This document shows, one piece after another, positions 45,738-56,991 of a stretch of DNA of 64,000 bases. Where the stretch lies: NCBI GenBank assembly GCA_037576215.1, contig JBANDB010000010.1:3240733-3304732 (forward strand), in the 5' to 3' direction. The notes under the pieces are model-generated. The model was not told the DNA's origin. It saw only the letters and a program-made list of their open reading frames with translations, and did no database searches. The DNA comes from Armillaria gallica (taxonomy: Eukaryota > Basidiomycota > Agaricomycetes > Agaricales > Physalacriaceae). Within the stretch, counting starts at the first letter, position 1; each line of letters starts with the position of its first letter. The position numbers and the translations under genes were made by a program.

Positions 45738-46158
45738 ATGGACTGGGATGACGAGTACACTCTGCTAGCTACCTCAATCGAAAGGTGACGCTCTCGACTT
45801 TCTCAATCTCGGTGTGCCGGCCCTGACAGAAGCTGAGACGCCACTCTCCGAGCTCATCCGGCACTGGATGAACGAGCGACACGCGCCGACGATTCTTGCA
45901 GTCGTTTGGTTTAACATTCAACTGTCCTCAAGCTCTCTCTGCAGTAACACAGCCCAACAAATCTCGTGCCGTGTTCGCCTATGCACTCAAAGAATGTCCG
46001 CCTCTCCGCTCACCAGAGTACGTCCTGTTGATCTCTTGCCTACTGTCTAACCACTTTGCAGCAGGACGACCCTCACTTTGGAGAAAGATCAGCTCACGCT
46101 CATCCCATTCTACGTCATAGAACATCTCGTAGAACGAGGAGATGTGGAACTCGTCTGA
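45738..46158 (+). pseudogene. SLD5: SLD5 (GINS complex subunit) fragment, internally deleted
   Basis: Sld5 belongs to the GINS complex of the CMG replicative helicase. The N-terminal part reads MDWDDEYTLLATSIER, then (after a 1-nt frame change at about 45786) DALDFLNLGVPALTEAETPL and SELIRHWMNERHAPTIL, the conserved helix-1 region with W-M-N-E-x-x-A-P. The C-terminal part reads SRAVFAYALKECPPLRSPE, an intron-like gap, then TLTLEKDQLTLIPFYVIEHL and VERGDVELV-stop, the Sld5 B-domain end. The helical middle (~100+ residues in a full protein) is missing between about 45905 and 45960. It cannot make a working subunit; the functional gene must lie elsewhere. Confidence 0.7.
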
Positions 46159-46190
46159 ATGTAGAAAATCTGTGTACTGTAACATTTATG

Positions 46191-47573
46191 CTATCGTCTA
46201 GGCATCAATGGCTTGTCGTCTCCGTCCAACATTAATTCGGGTCGACTTCCGTTCGAGCACCTGATCCCAAGATGCAGGACATGCTTATGGTACGCTCTGA
46301 AGATCTGATCTCTACATTTGTGTGTAGGACAATGCGTGTACTGAAATTCAAGCCAAGACGCGTTGGGTCTTCGATGACGGATTTGGTGTATTCCCGACGA
46401 CTTCCTGTGGTTAGCGTCAGGTGTGGAGGCGACACTCCTTGACTGTTGCGACGCGCCCGAGAATAATACCATGTAAATCCAATACTTCCTGCAGTTTCCG
46501 ACACGAAGGCATGAATAAACTCGATCTGATACCTTCGTGTCAATATGTAAATAAAACATCCCTCGCCACACTTAAAGCATGAGTGAATGGTCGACATGAA
46601 CTTAATTTTAGTGCAAACTCATACGCGTAACATGTTGTCAGATCCGCCGGTAAATCTGGGTGATCCTCAAGGAAATACATCTTTTCTGTTGGGTAGCTGT
46701 CCATTCCGTACACATGTCCGGAGATGTTGATACCAGATAGTCTGTATTCGTACCCGGAGGTGTTCGTACTCAAAGGATGGTAAATATGCCAGGAGGCGTT
46801 AGTCCTCGAGGGATAGTAAACGTGCCCGGAGGCGTTAGACCCCGAGGGATGATAAAGGTGCCCGGAGGCATTGGTCCCCGAGGGATGGTAAACATTTACT
46901 GGAGTATACATCCCTGCTGATTCCACGTTACTATGAGAGGCACTAGACTGTTGCTTGGAGGGTGTCACATGAGGTGAGCCCACAGGAGAGGAGACAGAGC
47001 CTAAAACATATTCGTCAATACTGGTCAGTTTGCTTGACGATGAGATACCTCGCAACGCCGAGCCCGACTGGAAAAGTCGCAGAAAATGGTTTAATTCTGA
47101 AAGTTCATTAGCCTCGCTTGCAGAGTTCACAGTGATCCTCTCCTACCTGGCATAGACGCTCCATCTGGATTCAGGACATAAAAAAAGGCCAGCCAGTTAA
47201 ACCTGAGGGCGAATTCGCAGGACATTGGATCGACGACCTCTAACTCAACCATGGAAGATCCATAATTGACGTCTGCATCGTAAACAGACACTAAATGGAT
47301 GTTTTTGTGCTTAAGAGAATGAGGACAACAGAGAGCGAGGTTCGAGATTATAGGAAAAGGAAGACACGGGTATACCGTTCAACGTAATTAACATTCCGAC
47401 TGAGTGCAAGGATTGGCGTGCTTACTTGTACACTGGAACGCGTTGGTAGGAGTCAAGATGATGACTGACCGGTTCCAAAACATGGGGTCAACATTCGGAC
47501 CGAGACCCAGAAGGCCCGAGCTACCGAGAGCGGCATGCATCAATGCCGCAATTCCGAGTTTCATAATGACCAA
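46191..47573 (-). CDS. Hypothetical protein gene with 12-residue coding repeats (structure unresolved)
   Basis: Best-supported exon is 47130-46540: MNSASEANELSELNHFLRLF, a Ser-rich stretch, then five 12-residue repeats of the form YHPSGTNASGHL (about 46725-46905), then YAYEFALKLSS. A second segment (46597-46232) reads IEFIHAFVSETAGSIGFTWY and SVIEDPTRLGLNFSTRIVLH in another frame, presumably the next exon. Upstream, 47573-47388 begins MVIMKLGIAALMHAALGSSG, a possible signal peptide, and 47280-47170 holds MVELEVVDPMSCEFALRFNW. I could not join all parts in phase and do not recognise the family. It lies convergent to the SLD5 fragment inside the insertion. Confidence 0.35.
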
Positions 47574-47754
47574 ATTCAGAAATGATCGAAGCGACTTTTG
47601 GCGCGAGACTATATAAGGAGCGCTCTTCGCCTTATAAAGAAGGACCCTTTACGCTATTAGGAAGGTGTACCGTTGTTTCGTGCAGATCGACATCGGGCTG
47701 CCAAAAATCAAAAATCGAAGGTCACACCATAAAACCTACTACTAAAGTAGCAGG

Positions 47755-48873
47755 AATACGATATCTTCTAGCTCTCATTTAGCTCCTCCGCCTCCATACA
47801 GCGAAGATATTGAACGTGGAGTGAACGAGACTAGTCCTCTGTATCCCGGTAGGTAACTATTCTTTCTCTCCTCGCACATTTCTTTCATTATGTTGTTCTA
47901 CAGCAAATCCCATTCGTTACACAGTTCCAAGAGAAACCATACAGCGAGTCCATGACTATTCCTTACCAGGCTGAACAGTCTCCGAATACCCGCTCGCTTA
48001 GCGCTTATCAAGCAACATCAGCATCGTCATCTTGGTGCGTCTGGGTACCTTTTTATCTTACATTTCCTAATTGTAATTCGAAGTAAAACCCTTCGAACCC
48101 TACTCGTATTTTCTATCTTGGCTATCGTCCTCACACTTTACGTCCACGAAAATACGAAACATCGACTCATCCTCGACAGCCTTACATGGACTGAACTCGC
48201 CCCATCAATTGGATGCCTTCGTTATAGCACCCGGGAATATTCTGCTCTGCTGAGAGGTGTACCAAACGAAGAGGATGCTCTGCAGTGGTGCAAGGAGAAG
48301 GAGATCATCATTCATGGAATAGATTTCAAGAGGCCGGCACATTGTACTATAGACGTGGATAAATCGGCGAGGAAACCGTCATTTCCAGATACCAGATTGA
48401 CTGATCTTTATCTAGGGGACCACCAGTGTTTACGGCCATTGGATCGTCAAGTCGAATGAGCCGCATTGCATGACGACGTGGGAAGATTTCAGGGACAAGG
48501 TGCATCTCTTTTAAATTTCTTTCGTGTTCTGGGACTTAACGTGCGATGGTCTCTCTAGGGATGTGTCGCCAAAGGATCGAAGTACCACGTAAGTCCATTT
48601 AAGTTCATACATTTCCACCGATTTCATGTATTTCGAAGCGCATCGAAGCGCTGATGGGAAACCATCAGCCGCTGTAGGATAACTGGCATGAGATGTGTTC
48701 CTCGACTCCTGTGGATTATGAAGGGCATCATTTTGATCGACCGGATAGCTGTGAGCGGGGAAGTCACTTCGTACTCCATATGTATTCTATTACTTATGCT
48801 TAGACTTAGATCTTTTTCGGTAGCGTAACAGGCTGTAACAGGTATCTGGTTCCTCAAGGACGAAAGTTGCTGA
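47755..48873 (+). pseudogene. Membrane-protein gene copy III, disrupted
   Basis: Continues the gene begun at 45457 after the 2.24-kb insertion: LAPPPPYSEDIERG, the hydrophobic segment TLLVFSILAIVLTLYV, EKEIIIHGIDFKRPAHC and GHWIVKSNEPHCMTTW. It has further damage: TGG (W) of copy I is TAG at 48675-48677 in the second cysteine repeat, and the following donor GTAAGC is GGAAGT. With the insertion in exon 1, a premature stop and a lost splice site, it is a pseudogene. Confidence 0.8.
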
Positions 48874-50379
48874 TCCATGTATTATTTCCTTCCTTCACCG
48901 AGTATCTCTGTACATTTGATAAAGAAGAGTGCGGTACTTCGTTACCGATATTGTAACTTCCAGCCTCCTCGGCAGAGACTGTGTCTTATCCTCGCATCCC
49001 TTCGCAGCTCTCGTTTGCTCAGCACCGTTACAATACTAGGGATCGGTAGGGCAACGTTTGTTCCAATATTGTTCAAGATTGGAATTTTACAATATTCTTG
49101 GGTAACGGCACCAACATTCCTCCTAGCTCGAGCAGGTCACTGTTTTTTATTCTAATTCTGAACTTCAATATCTGCTGCACAGCATTCAGTATAAAGACGA
49201 GTCAGGTATTTCCCTCTCTGTAAGGAGGTTTTACGTGCTTGCGGTATAAGCACGCCTCGGGCATATTTAGAGGTCAGCGAGACAATATCCTTTTCATAGT
49301 AGTCTCGACACGTATATTATGGCCATACTTTACAGAACGATGCATGGCCGATATTGATCTTTCCGAGAAGCTAAAATTATGAAAAACCAAGCCACACTTG
49401 CGGTTTGATGGTGTAATGGCTGTCGCTCTTGTATGACAAACCACGAAGGATTATTTTGATCCCGTCGTAAGTTCGAATCCTCAATGCCCATCCTCTGAAT
49501 GCTTGAGGCCATCTATCCCATCTCAGAAGCGCCAGACTTTGTTTCGCGTCCGTACTTAAAATGGTTATAAATATTTGCAGGTCGGTATGCGGCAACTGGA
49601 GCTCCTTGAGCAAGCATTCAGAATTACGACTACAAACACTCTGTTGGCAGTGTCACGAAGAAATAACCCGTCTGTCATGGCTATGGCTATGTATGCTATG
49701 AGGACCAGCTGTCATACTAAGCGAGCTGTCGTCCAAACCCGACTCAAACGAGATGAAAAGAAATCCCCCAGCGACACTTTTCCTACACTTTGCCATCAGA
49801 TTCGACAGCACAGCCTCGCACTGAGCAGAAGCGCACCCGTTTTTTTATCATGCCCCCAGCAGTGGTCATCTCCGATGCAGAATCAGAATTATTTGTATTT
49901 GTCGCCACGCGGAGAGATACTGATAAATGAAAACGATTGATTTAATAACGAAGGAAAAGCTACTTTCAACGTTAGTGAGCTGAGCATCTTTCATTCGGCG
50001 TACACTTGAAGACCTGGAGTGGCTCTCTCAAGCAGGTCGTTTCCCGCGTCTAAAGAAGGAATTGCCTTCGATGAAGGGAACAAGAGAAAGAGAACGTCCG
50101 ACAAACCGCAAGTACGAGGAGCTGTAGTGTCAGCCTGACCCTTAAGGGTCGAATCAATCCGCGTACAGCCGGTGAATATGACATATCTCTACCATATATT
50201 TGCTTTGACTAGCATACTGTCGATATTCTGCCAACGCACGAGAAACGGGCCAACAATGGAGGTCTTCCCAAGATCCTTCATGTTGGTATGAGTATCGGCA
50301 ATGAGGGACAAAGCTACAACGTGTACTGCTGCGCTTCTGAGCGAATTCTTCGCAGACGTGGAGCATATACGAGCCTATC
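48874..50379. other. Gene-poor stretch
   Basis: No protein gene recognised. At about 49400-49490 (+) a GATGGTGTAATGGCTGTCGC stretch (A-box-like) and AGTTCGAATCC (B-box-like) are 60 bp apart, a tRNA-like arrangement without complementary acceptor arms. An open frame at 49575-49940 matches nothing known to me. Confidence 0.3.
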
Positions 50380-50844
50380 ATGCAGAGTAGCGCATGTTGG
50401 AGAACAAATCAATTAATTAATATCCGCACAACGGTCCACCGCAGAGCCATAGATCCCGACTGCTATAATACTATTCTCATAAACGACGCACGTAAGTCTG
50501 GTGCCCGTACTCGGAACGTTCTTATGCAACTCGGAGGGTTGAATGATTCAGGTAGAGCTCGTGTTGTTAGAGAAGAAGGGCGTATGCGTTCAGCTTCAAC
50601 GTTCCCGTCCCCTCCGCGCCGTTCCAGGTGTACAAGTCCGAATTCGAAAGCACGCGTTGCTATTGTCGTTCATCCAGACTGGACTGACTCATATCGTCGT
50701 CGTACAGCCAGAGAGCTTGACGAAGAGGGCACTCCTGGTGACGGGCACTACGAAATTCCTGTACATCGAGAAACCGAGTTTTTAGTCGGAGGTGAGGTGA
50801 CCATAGGCGCTTGTTCATCGCTTCTGAGGTCTATCCGTGTCTGA
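50380..50844 (+). other. Unrecognised 154-codon open frame
   Basis: Encodes KARVAIVVHPDWTDSYRRRT and GDGHYEIPVHRETEFLVGGE near its end. Composition looks protein-like in the second half, but no family is recognised and no paralogue is present in the window. It may be a relic exon. Confidence 0.2.
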
Positions 50845-50865
50845 CTTTAAATTCTTTATTCAAAG

Positions 50866-50932
50866 TCTGATTTAGCATAAAGGCTAACATCGCTGTGTTA
50901 CTCAGCTCGAGGTTCGATTCCTCGTATCGGAG
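50866..50932 (+). other. tRNA-like fragment (probable tRNA pseudogene or SINE head)
   Basis: TCTGATT pairs with TATCGGA at 6 of 7 positions. TAGCATAAAGGCTAAC is A-box-like, GCTG/CAGC encloses a 7-nt loop, and CGAGG-TTCGATT-CCTCG is a perfect T-arm with a consensus B box. The D-stem does not pair and position 33 is G instead of U, so a functional tRNA is unlikely. A related sequence lies at 54.11-54.17 kb (ACATCGCCGTGTTAGTCAAC, AAGGTTCGCTTCCTCG). Confidence 0.35.
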
Positions 50933-53900
50933 ATAACTGTCCTTTGAATGTCATTTTGTATGGACCTCACAAGGCGAAAAGAATACAGTAAAAAATATGC
51001 ATCGCCCATTCCGTGTCAGTTCGAGCTCTTCCTTCCGTTGTGGCATCATTACACTGAATAATAGACTTAATCGTGACTTTAGTTCTTGACGTTCAAGCGC
51101 GACAAGAAATACACATACATGCTTCTGCTTCTACAGATTTGCAACGCATAACTAGACACGAGAGGTCGACCCATTAGCACCAATGTTCTACAGCACGAAG
51201 ACATGAAAAAGGGACAAAATGAGCTTTGATAAAGTACGTACAGCTAGCTCAATAACTGGATCCCTGCAGGTTACAAGCGGCGAGGCCATAATCGCACTCG
51301 CATACTGGCTTCCTTTTCAATTGAAACATGTACGATAAGCCATTGTTAACGAAACATCGTCTATAACGTCACTCGCCATCGAGAATGCGAGTCTTGGCAT
51401 GTTCTTCGTATTTGCGGTTCCGTGGTCTTCGACAGCTCGAAACAAGTAGCGAATATCGAAGATTTAGAAGTAGCCACCTTTGTTGGAAGCAAGGACGCCA
51501 GACCGTAAAGTTCAGCCAAGCTTACTGGGGTATATGCGTAAAGTTATTGGAAGATACACACTATGCCCAGCCACAGTATCCGCATACTGGTCGTTCCTAT
51601 TTGGTGGTTATTGTTCGGAACATCGCGTCACAAAATGTGTAGTGGTGATACAGACTGACGCCCAGCGGGAGGAAGCCAGAGAGAACTGGCCTCTCATTGC
51701 TGTGGAAGAGGAAGCCGGAAATTGAAATTACAAACAGCGGCAATAAACATAGCGTGTAGACAGAGATGCCCGGGGGTAAATTTAGAGAAGAAGGACCTGG
51801 CGGCTTGAATACGTCTTCAGAGGATGCTGTATTGCGAAAAGTACTAGCATTTCTTGACAGCCGAGCGCGGTGCTTTGGCTTATATTGAAGTCCGGCCAGG
51901 TAAGGATGCGTCAACGTTTTTCATGTCTCTGTTGCGTGGCGGGATGCCGAGAACGAGTAGTCGGGCAAGTCTTCCGATGGATTCCCCAATGAAACGGAGG
52001 TGACCCGGTCCGAGTACGCTGATTGCCGATGATCGTAATTTCAAATATCAACCGTCTTTCTCTTCTCTCCCAACACCGTCAGTTAAGATCCTGATCTGTC
52101 GGTCCATAATAGCGCTACAATCTCCACAATCTGACTCTCCACACCCCAGGAACATGCTTATTCGATATGAGCTGTGGCAGGCTGTACACCTATAGAGAAG
52201 GGCTACAAAACGGAACAATGATGGGGTGTCACGCTGGTAAGTGGTTAGCCATATATGCGTTTTTAGATGCTGAGGCTGATGATAACATTTAGTAGATGTT
52301 GCAGAGACGACCTTCCCTGACTGCACTCCTTCAACTTCCTAATCGAGACCAATCCGATATGTGGGTTACTCGTTGTTTTGTCCCTCCGCTTTCCAAAGTC
52401 TTGATTTTTCACTTTACATGCGCAATACCTCGTCAGTCGCGCAGTATCCTCAGGGCTTCTATCAAAGTAAAGTAACGCTCTTCTTTTTTGCTCTCATACT
52501 AATTACGTATGTTCAAGGCTACTAGTGTCGATAACTGGACAACTCAAACAACCATAATAGATTGAGCGTCCGAACATCAAGACATTTTCGACATCTCAGC
52601 TCGTTCACGGAGGGCAGTCGCAACATCGATAGTTTATACAACGACGATGACGCAGGACTAGGCAAAGAGGCCTTGACTTTCGGCGCTCATTGCTTACTGG
52701 GGAACAGATCCCGATAACAACGCGCATATATCCAGGTCGTCACGATGTTCTTGGCTTGCGGGAGTGGTGCATACGACAGGTTTTTAAGTCCTATTGCTGG
52801 TGCGTACATCATACATACTCAGTCGCATTCCTGATAACTAATTCTTGATTTAGCTGTCTCGGCTTGGTGCTGATCTATACGGCTCCGCCTAATGTTGCTA
52901 CGTAACATTACCTTGCCTGCTCAATACACCTGTTCTACCCTTTGGACTTCGAAGCAAAGCTCAAAACTCAGCTGCTCGGACAAACCCTACAGGATGGCCT
53001 CGTTTCGGACCTTCAACAAGAGATATTCATCATCTTTTTCTTCCATCGACCTCCTCGTAGTACGGTCGGTCACGAAGGACGGACGGTCTGACTGTGCCTG
53101 AATTACTCAGCTTTTCCAGTGCTGGCGCTATCCCACGTTTCTTTGTTCACATGCATCAGTTTTAGTCTAAGCATTAAATCTATGCCTCGTCTCTTCTTTT
53201 AAGCTATACTAGAGCTTTGTCCAAAACACTATGCACTCTCCAATATGAAGTTCCGACCGCTGCAATTCCCCCGCTTCTCATATCTCTTGTCGAAGGTACG
53301 CCTTTCTTCTATGTTGTCATGATCAGTGAGGGTAATACCCATATTATATGCAAGAAATCCGTCTCCTAGGTCATTCCTATGTCACATTTACCAAGCACAC
53401 GTAGCTTTACCCAAGTTAGTATTGCATTCAGTGGTTCATGCGTTTCTCGCTCCTATTTAGTCCAGTAACATATCTGAATTGGCGCGCCCGAGATGCCCGG
53501 ACCAGACTTACAGCTGACATCATGAATATGCCGTACATCAATGTTGAATTGTTTCGTCCGTGACAGGTGTCCAGTCCTATACATACCAGCCGAGTGCATG
53601 GGAACGTGTGACACGTCGTTGTTGTATGCTAGTGGTGATAAGCGACACCAAGAGTTTGGAGCGGAGTGTCGATAAGCCTCAACAAGCGCCCAATCTTGAC
53701 CCGATGGATGGACGATTGGGGGGGAGGTTGGGGTCATGACTAGGACTTTGCGAGGGTCTTCCACGATGTGCTCAAGACGTAGGTCCGCGTAGCTGTTTTA
53801 ACGTATTGATAGCCCAACAGCTCGAAGAGCATCAGAAGATGGCAAGCCCGTTATGGTTTATGGGTGTCCAAGGTTTCACAGAAGTCCTCCGTACCGCCGC

Positions 53901-54300
53901 AATGCAATAGTTACTCAACAGTTCCTCGCGCCTTTTGTACAGCTTTTCGGGATTGAGGAGCGCCTACCCAGTCGATGCGCATCATTTATAGGATATCGCT
54001 TCGCTTCGCAGTAGCATCACGACGACGTGAGCCCTTCTTCGATGTCACAGCACTTAAAGGAATCAAATTTTGATCGGCCTTGAAACTTTAGTGCAAGATT
54101 CTAGCTTGCATTCCTCGACTCAATCAAACATCGCCGTGTTAGTCAACTTAAGGTTCGCTTCCTCGTATGTTAGACAATTGTTACCGGCATTTGTTTGTAT
54201 GGAACTCACAACGACGAAGACATGGATGTGGTTCGAATTGCTCGAATGTCAATTCAGCAGCAGTGGAAATACATGTGCATTGTACATTCCGCTGATTTCC
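50933..54300. other. Gene-poor stretch
   Basis: About 3.4 kb without a recognised gene. Frames such as 51385-51642, 52048-52326 (minus) and 53453-53764 (minus) lack family resemblance. Scattered donor-acceptor-like signals suggest decayed genes. The right edge carries the second tRNA-like fragment at 54.11 kb. Confidence 0.3.
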
Positions 54301-54628
54301 AGACTCTCCTCTCTTACCACAGTCTCAGTGAATCGGTTGTTCCCTTTGCGTTCCTTGGAACACACCATTCTCCCCGTATAGACAAAATTCAAAACAAAAT
54401 CCTTCCATGCTCTTGTCTTGTGTGAAACTAAGCGAAACAATGCCGATGAAACCGCCGACTACCCAGTGTATACTGTGACTGTTGCTTGCTAACAACTTAC
54501 TACCGACTTCTCAACGTGGACAACAGATGATACTTCCTCTGAGTTTTCAGCCTGCGCCGAGGTCAATATTCGCACGAAATATTAACTTCAATGTTGTTTC
54601 TGTGAACAGCGTTTACAGCTATTTTCAC

Positions 54629-54832
54629 ACAGCTTGACAGTAGCAAGCGTTTGTGCGAGAAAAGAGAGCGATTTGAACTTCGTCATAAACCATGATTGTG
54701 GGTGGTTTATGGTAATCTCTGAGGCCAATTCGTGCGCTTGAAGTCCCCAAAACGCGGTTTATGACAAAGTCCGAGCTTTGTTTCATCATCTACGAAAAAT
54801 TTAAGCGCCCGTGGACCTGACTGTCAAGCTGT
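54629..54832. mobile_element. 204-bp foldback (MITE-like) insertion in copy 2 only
   Basis: Starts ACAGCTTGACAGT and ends ACTGTCAAGCTGT, a perfect 13-bp inverted repeat. A second, inner pair is CGTCATAAACC/GGTTTATGAC. Copy 1 has unrelated sequence between the same flanks (TCTGTGAACAG .. CACCATAGCC). No clear target duplication is seen. Confidence 0.6.
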
Positions 54833-54964
54833 AAAAATCAACGCCCATCACCATAGCCTCGTGGAGACAACGGTATGGTGGCGCAATGATTCAGGTCTTT
54901 CCCCATAGAGGATGGAGGCTATACTGGCGCTACAATAAATAAGTTGGAGGAGAACGTTGAGAGA

Positions 54965-56991
54965 ATGAGGTTCTGTCCTGCACTCACATACATGTACATG
55001 TTCAATTTATACAGGACTTCTTTCAAGTTCTTTGCAACTATCATTCGGAATGCTACTTCTATCGAGAGTTCTTACTTTCATCTGGAAGCATCATCTCACG
55101 AATTGAGCCGGCTCCAGACAAGGTGACATCAAAATATCATTCTCTCCCTCTGACACTGTTCAAATGATAGGACATCCCCCGGAACCGGTTCGACGGTTTA
55201 CTATTTGGACTATGACCTAGGATATACGTTGTTTACCATCGAGTGAGTGGCTCTGACTGACCTTGGCGTAGCTCGTCCTGACCCTGAAACAGGTCAAGCT
55301 CTCAGGACGCGCCCCGTCACATCGGTCGGAGGCATCCACCGCAGAAACGCGGCGCTTATCTTTGGTCGTCTTCAAGTTACCCTGACACGGTCGGTGGGAA
55401 TAACACGGACTATGCAAAACTGTACGAGCCTACGGAACGAGGCAATCCTCCAAATGGATATCCGAAACGGGCTGGGCGCAAGAAAGCACTTTGTGTGAAT
55501 GGACCCTCCCGTTTCATACGATTGTTACTAGGGCGCTAATCACATTTAATGTAGATCGGTATCAACTATTTGCCTCGTGAAGGATATCACCAAGTGCATG
55601 AGAAACTCCAGGGTTGTATCAACGACGTTGAGGATATCAGCCGCTTTCTATCCGGTAGTGTTGTTTATGAACACCCGCCGCAGAGTGATACTGACCAACT
55701 CTGCTCTTCAGAATTCTGGCGCTTCAATTTTGAAGGGAGCATAGAGATCAAAGTTCTCAGAGACGATAGGAATAGCCCCGATGAAAAACCTACTAGGAAC
55801 AACATCATTGAAGCTATGCGGTGGCTTGTCGATGACGCACGTCCAGATGAGTCATTGTTCATTCATTGTAGGTCCCCGCTTTCTCTCTTCTGATGCTGCT
55901 TTCTGAGATCTGAGTGTCTCTTACTCCCAGTTTCCGGACACGGCGGCCAGATACCAGACAAGGACGGTGATGAGACAGATAAACAGGATGAAGGTGCTTC
56001 CTTCGATATCTTTCATTGTCATAACGGTATCTAATATCCCTTGCTCTAGGAATCTACACCTTCGATGGTGACTATATTGTTGACGACGTGTGTCTCTGAG
56101 CTTTTATGCGGATTTCCTTGCTTAATGTTTCTCTCAAAGGAGTTGAACACGCTGCTGAAATCTCTTCCCGCGGGCTGCAAACTTACGGTACGCTTCTTAC
56201 AAAAGGTTACAACTAATACGTACCTAACTAGTACTTTATTGTCGAAGGCACTCTTTGATGTAAGTTTACGATCCCAGGTTGCTTTCCACACTAATGTTAT
56301 ATGGGACAGACCTGTCATTCTGGAAGCGTTTTGGGTAAGCCTTTCGAGTCGAATCATCAGTTGGTTGTGTTCTTAATTATCCTTGAATTGTGTTAGATCT
56401 ACCTCATGTCTGGGTACTGCATCTTTCAGACATCTTGCAGCTGCACCTGATGGCCATCATTTGTCATAGAACAGCACCAAGGGCTTGTTCCAACTCGAAG
56501 TATCTGTAACAAAAGACTGGACTGAACACAAGTCAACTGAAGCCGAAATTGTAAGTCTCGAACACCTCGTCTTATACAAGTAAAGAGATACTTGATGATA
56601 TGCAGATATGCATTTCCAGTTGTGAAGATAAATCTAAAAGCGCGGATTCACCTCATGGGGGTCCCCTGACAGATGTGAGTTTCTCACATATATTATGATA
56701 TGGCATGAAAGGTTCGATCATTTTAAAGGCCTTCATAATGTTTCTCAAGCATGATGCGTATCCGACATACAAACAGTTTTTCGACTCAATTAGGTTAATT
56801 TTTCATTCAAAACTGCAGAGCGTGGTGTTCATTGGTTTAATTTTGTTCAGTGAAATCATGAAAGGAAAGTACAAACAAACACCGCAAATATCTTGTTCCA
56901 GAGATATTGTAAGCCTCTGTCCCACTTTTTCCCTGTCAATTGTCTTGTTCACTTATGATCATAGGATACAGAGAGATTCTTTGTTCTGTGA
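54965..56991 (+). CDS. Metacaspase (type I, peptidase C14), copy 2
   Basis: Paralogue of the gene at 6898 with the same 16-exon structure: 54965-55122, 55171-55242, 55293-55494, 55555-55654, 55712-55867, 55931-55993, 56050-56087, 56140-56187, 56248-56259, 56310-56334, 56397-56413, 56470-56550, 56606-56674, 56729-56793, 56851-56908, 56965-56991; 396 aa, all in phase. Landmarks: N-terminal Ser/Tyr/Pro-rich region (AYLWSSSSYPDTVGGNNTDY), GRKKALCIGINYL, EAMRWLVDDARPDESL, catalytic His in HFSGHGGQ, catalytic Cys in FDTCHSGSVLDLPH, IICISSCED, TPQISCSRDI. The start could also be the ATG at 54992 or 54998. Many substitutions but no frame damage relative to copy 1, so both are probably functional. Confidence 0.82.

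Larger units (their letters stand above)
45511..47754. mobile_element. 2.24-kb insertion splitting membrane-protein copy III
   Basis: Copy II reads CTCAAATACGATATC without interruption. Here CTCAAAT is followed by foreign sequence until AATACGATATC resumes at 47755, leaving a possible AAT duplication. No terminal inverted repeat or poly-A found. It carries an SLD5 fragment (+, 45738-46158) and a minus-strand gene with coding repeats, so it looks like a piece of ordinary chromosomal sequence moved here rather than a standard transposon. Confidence 0.6.
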
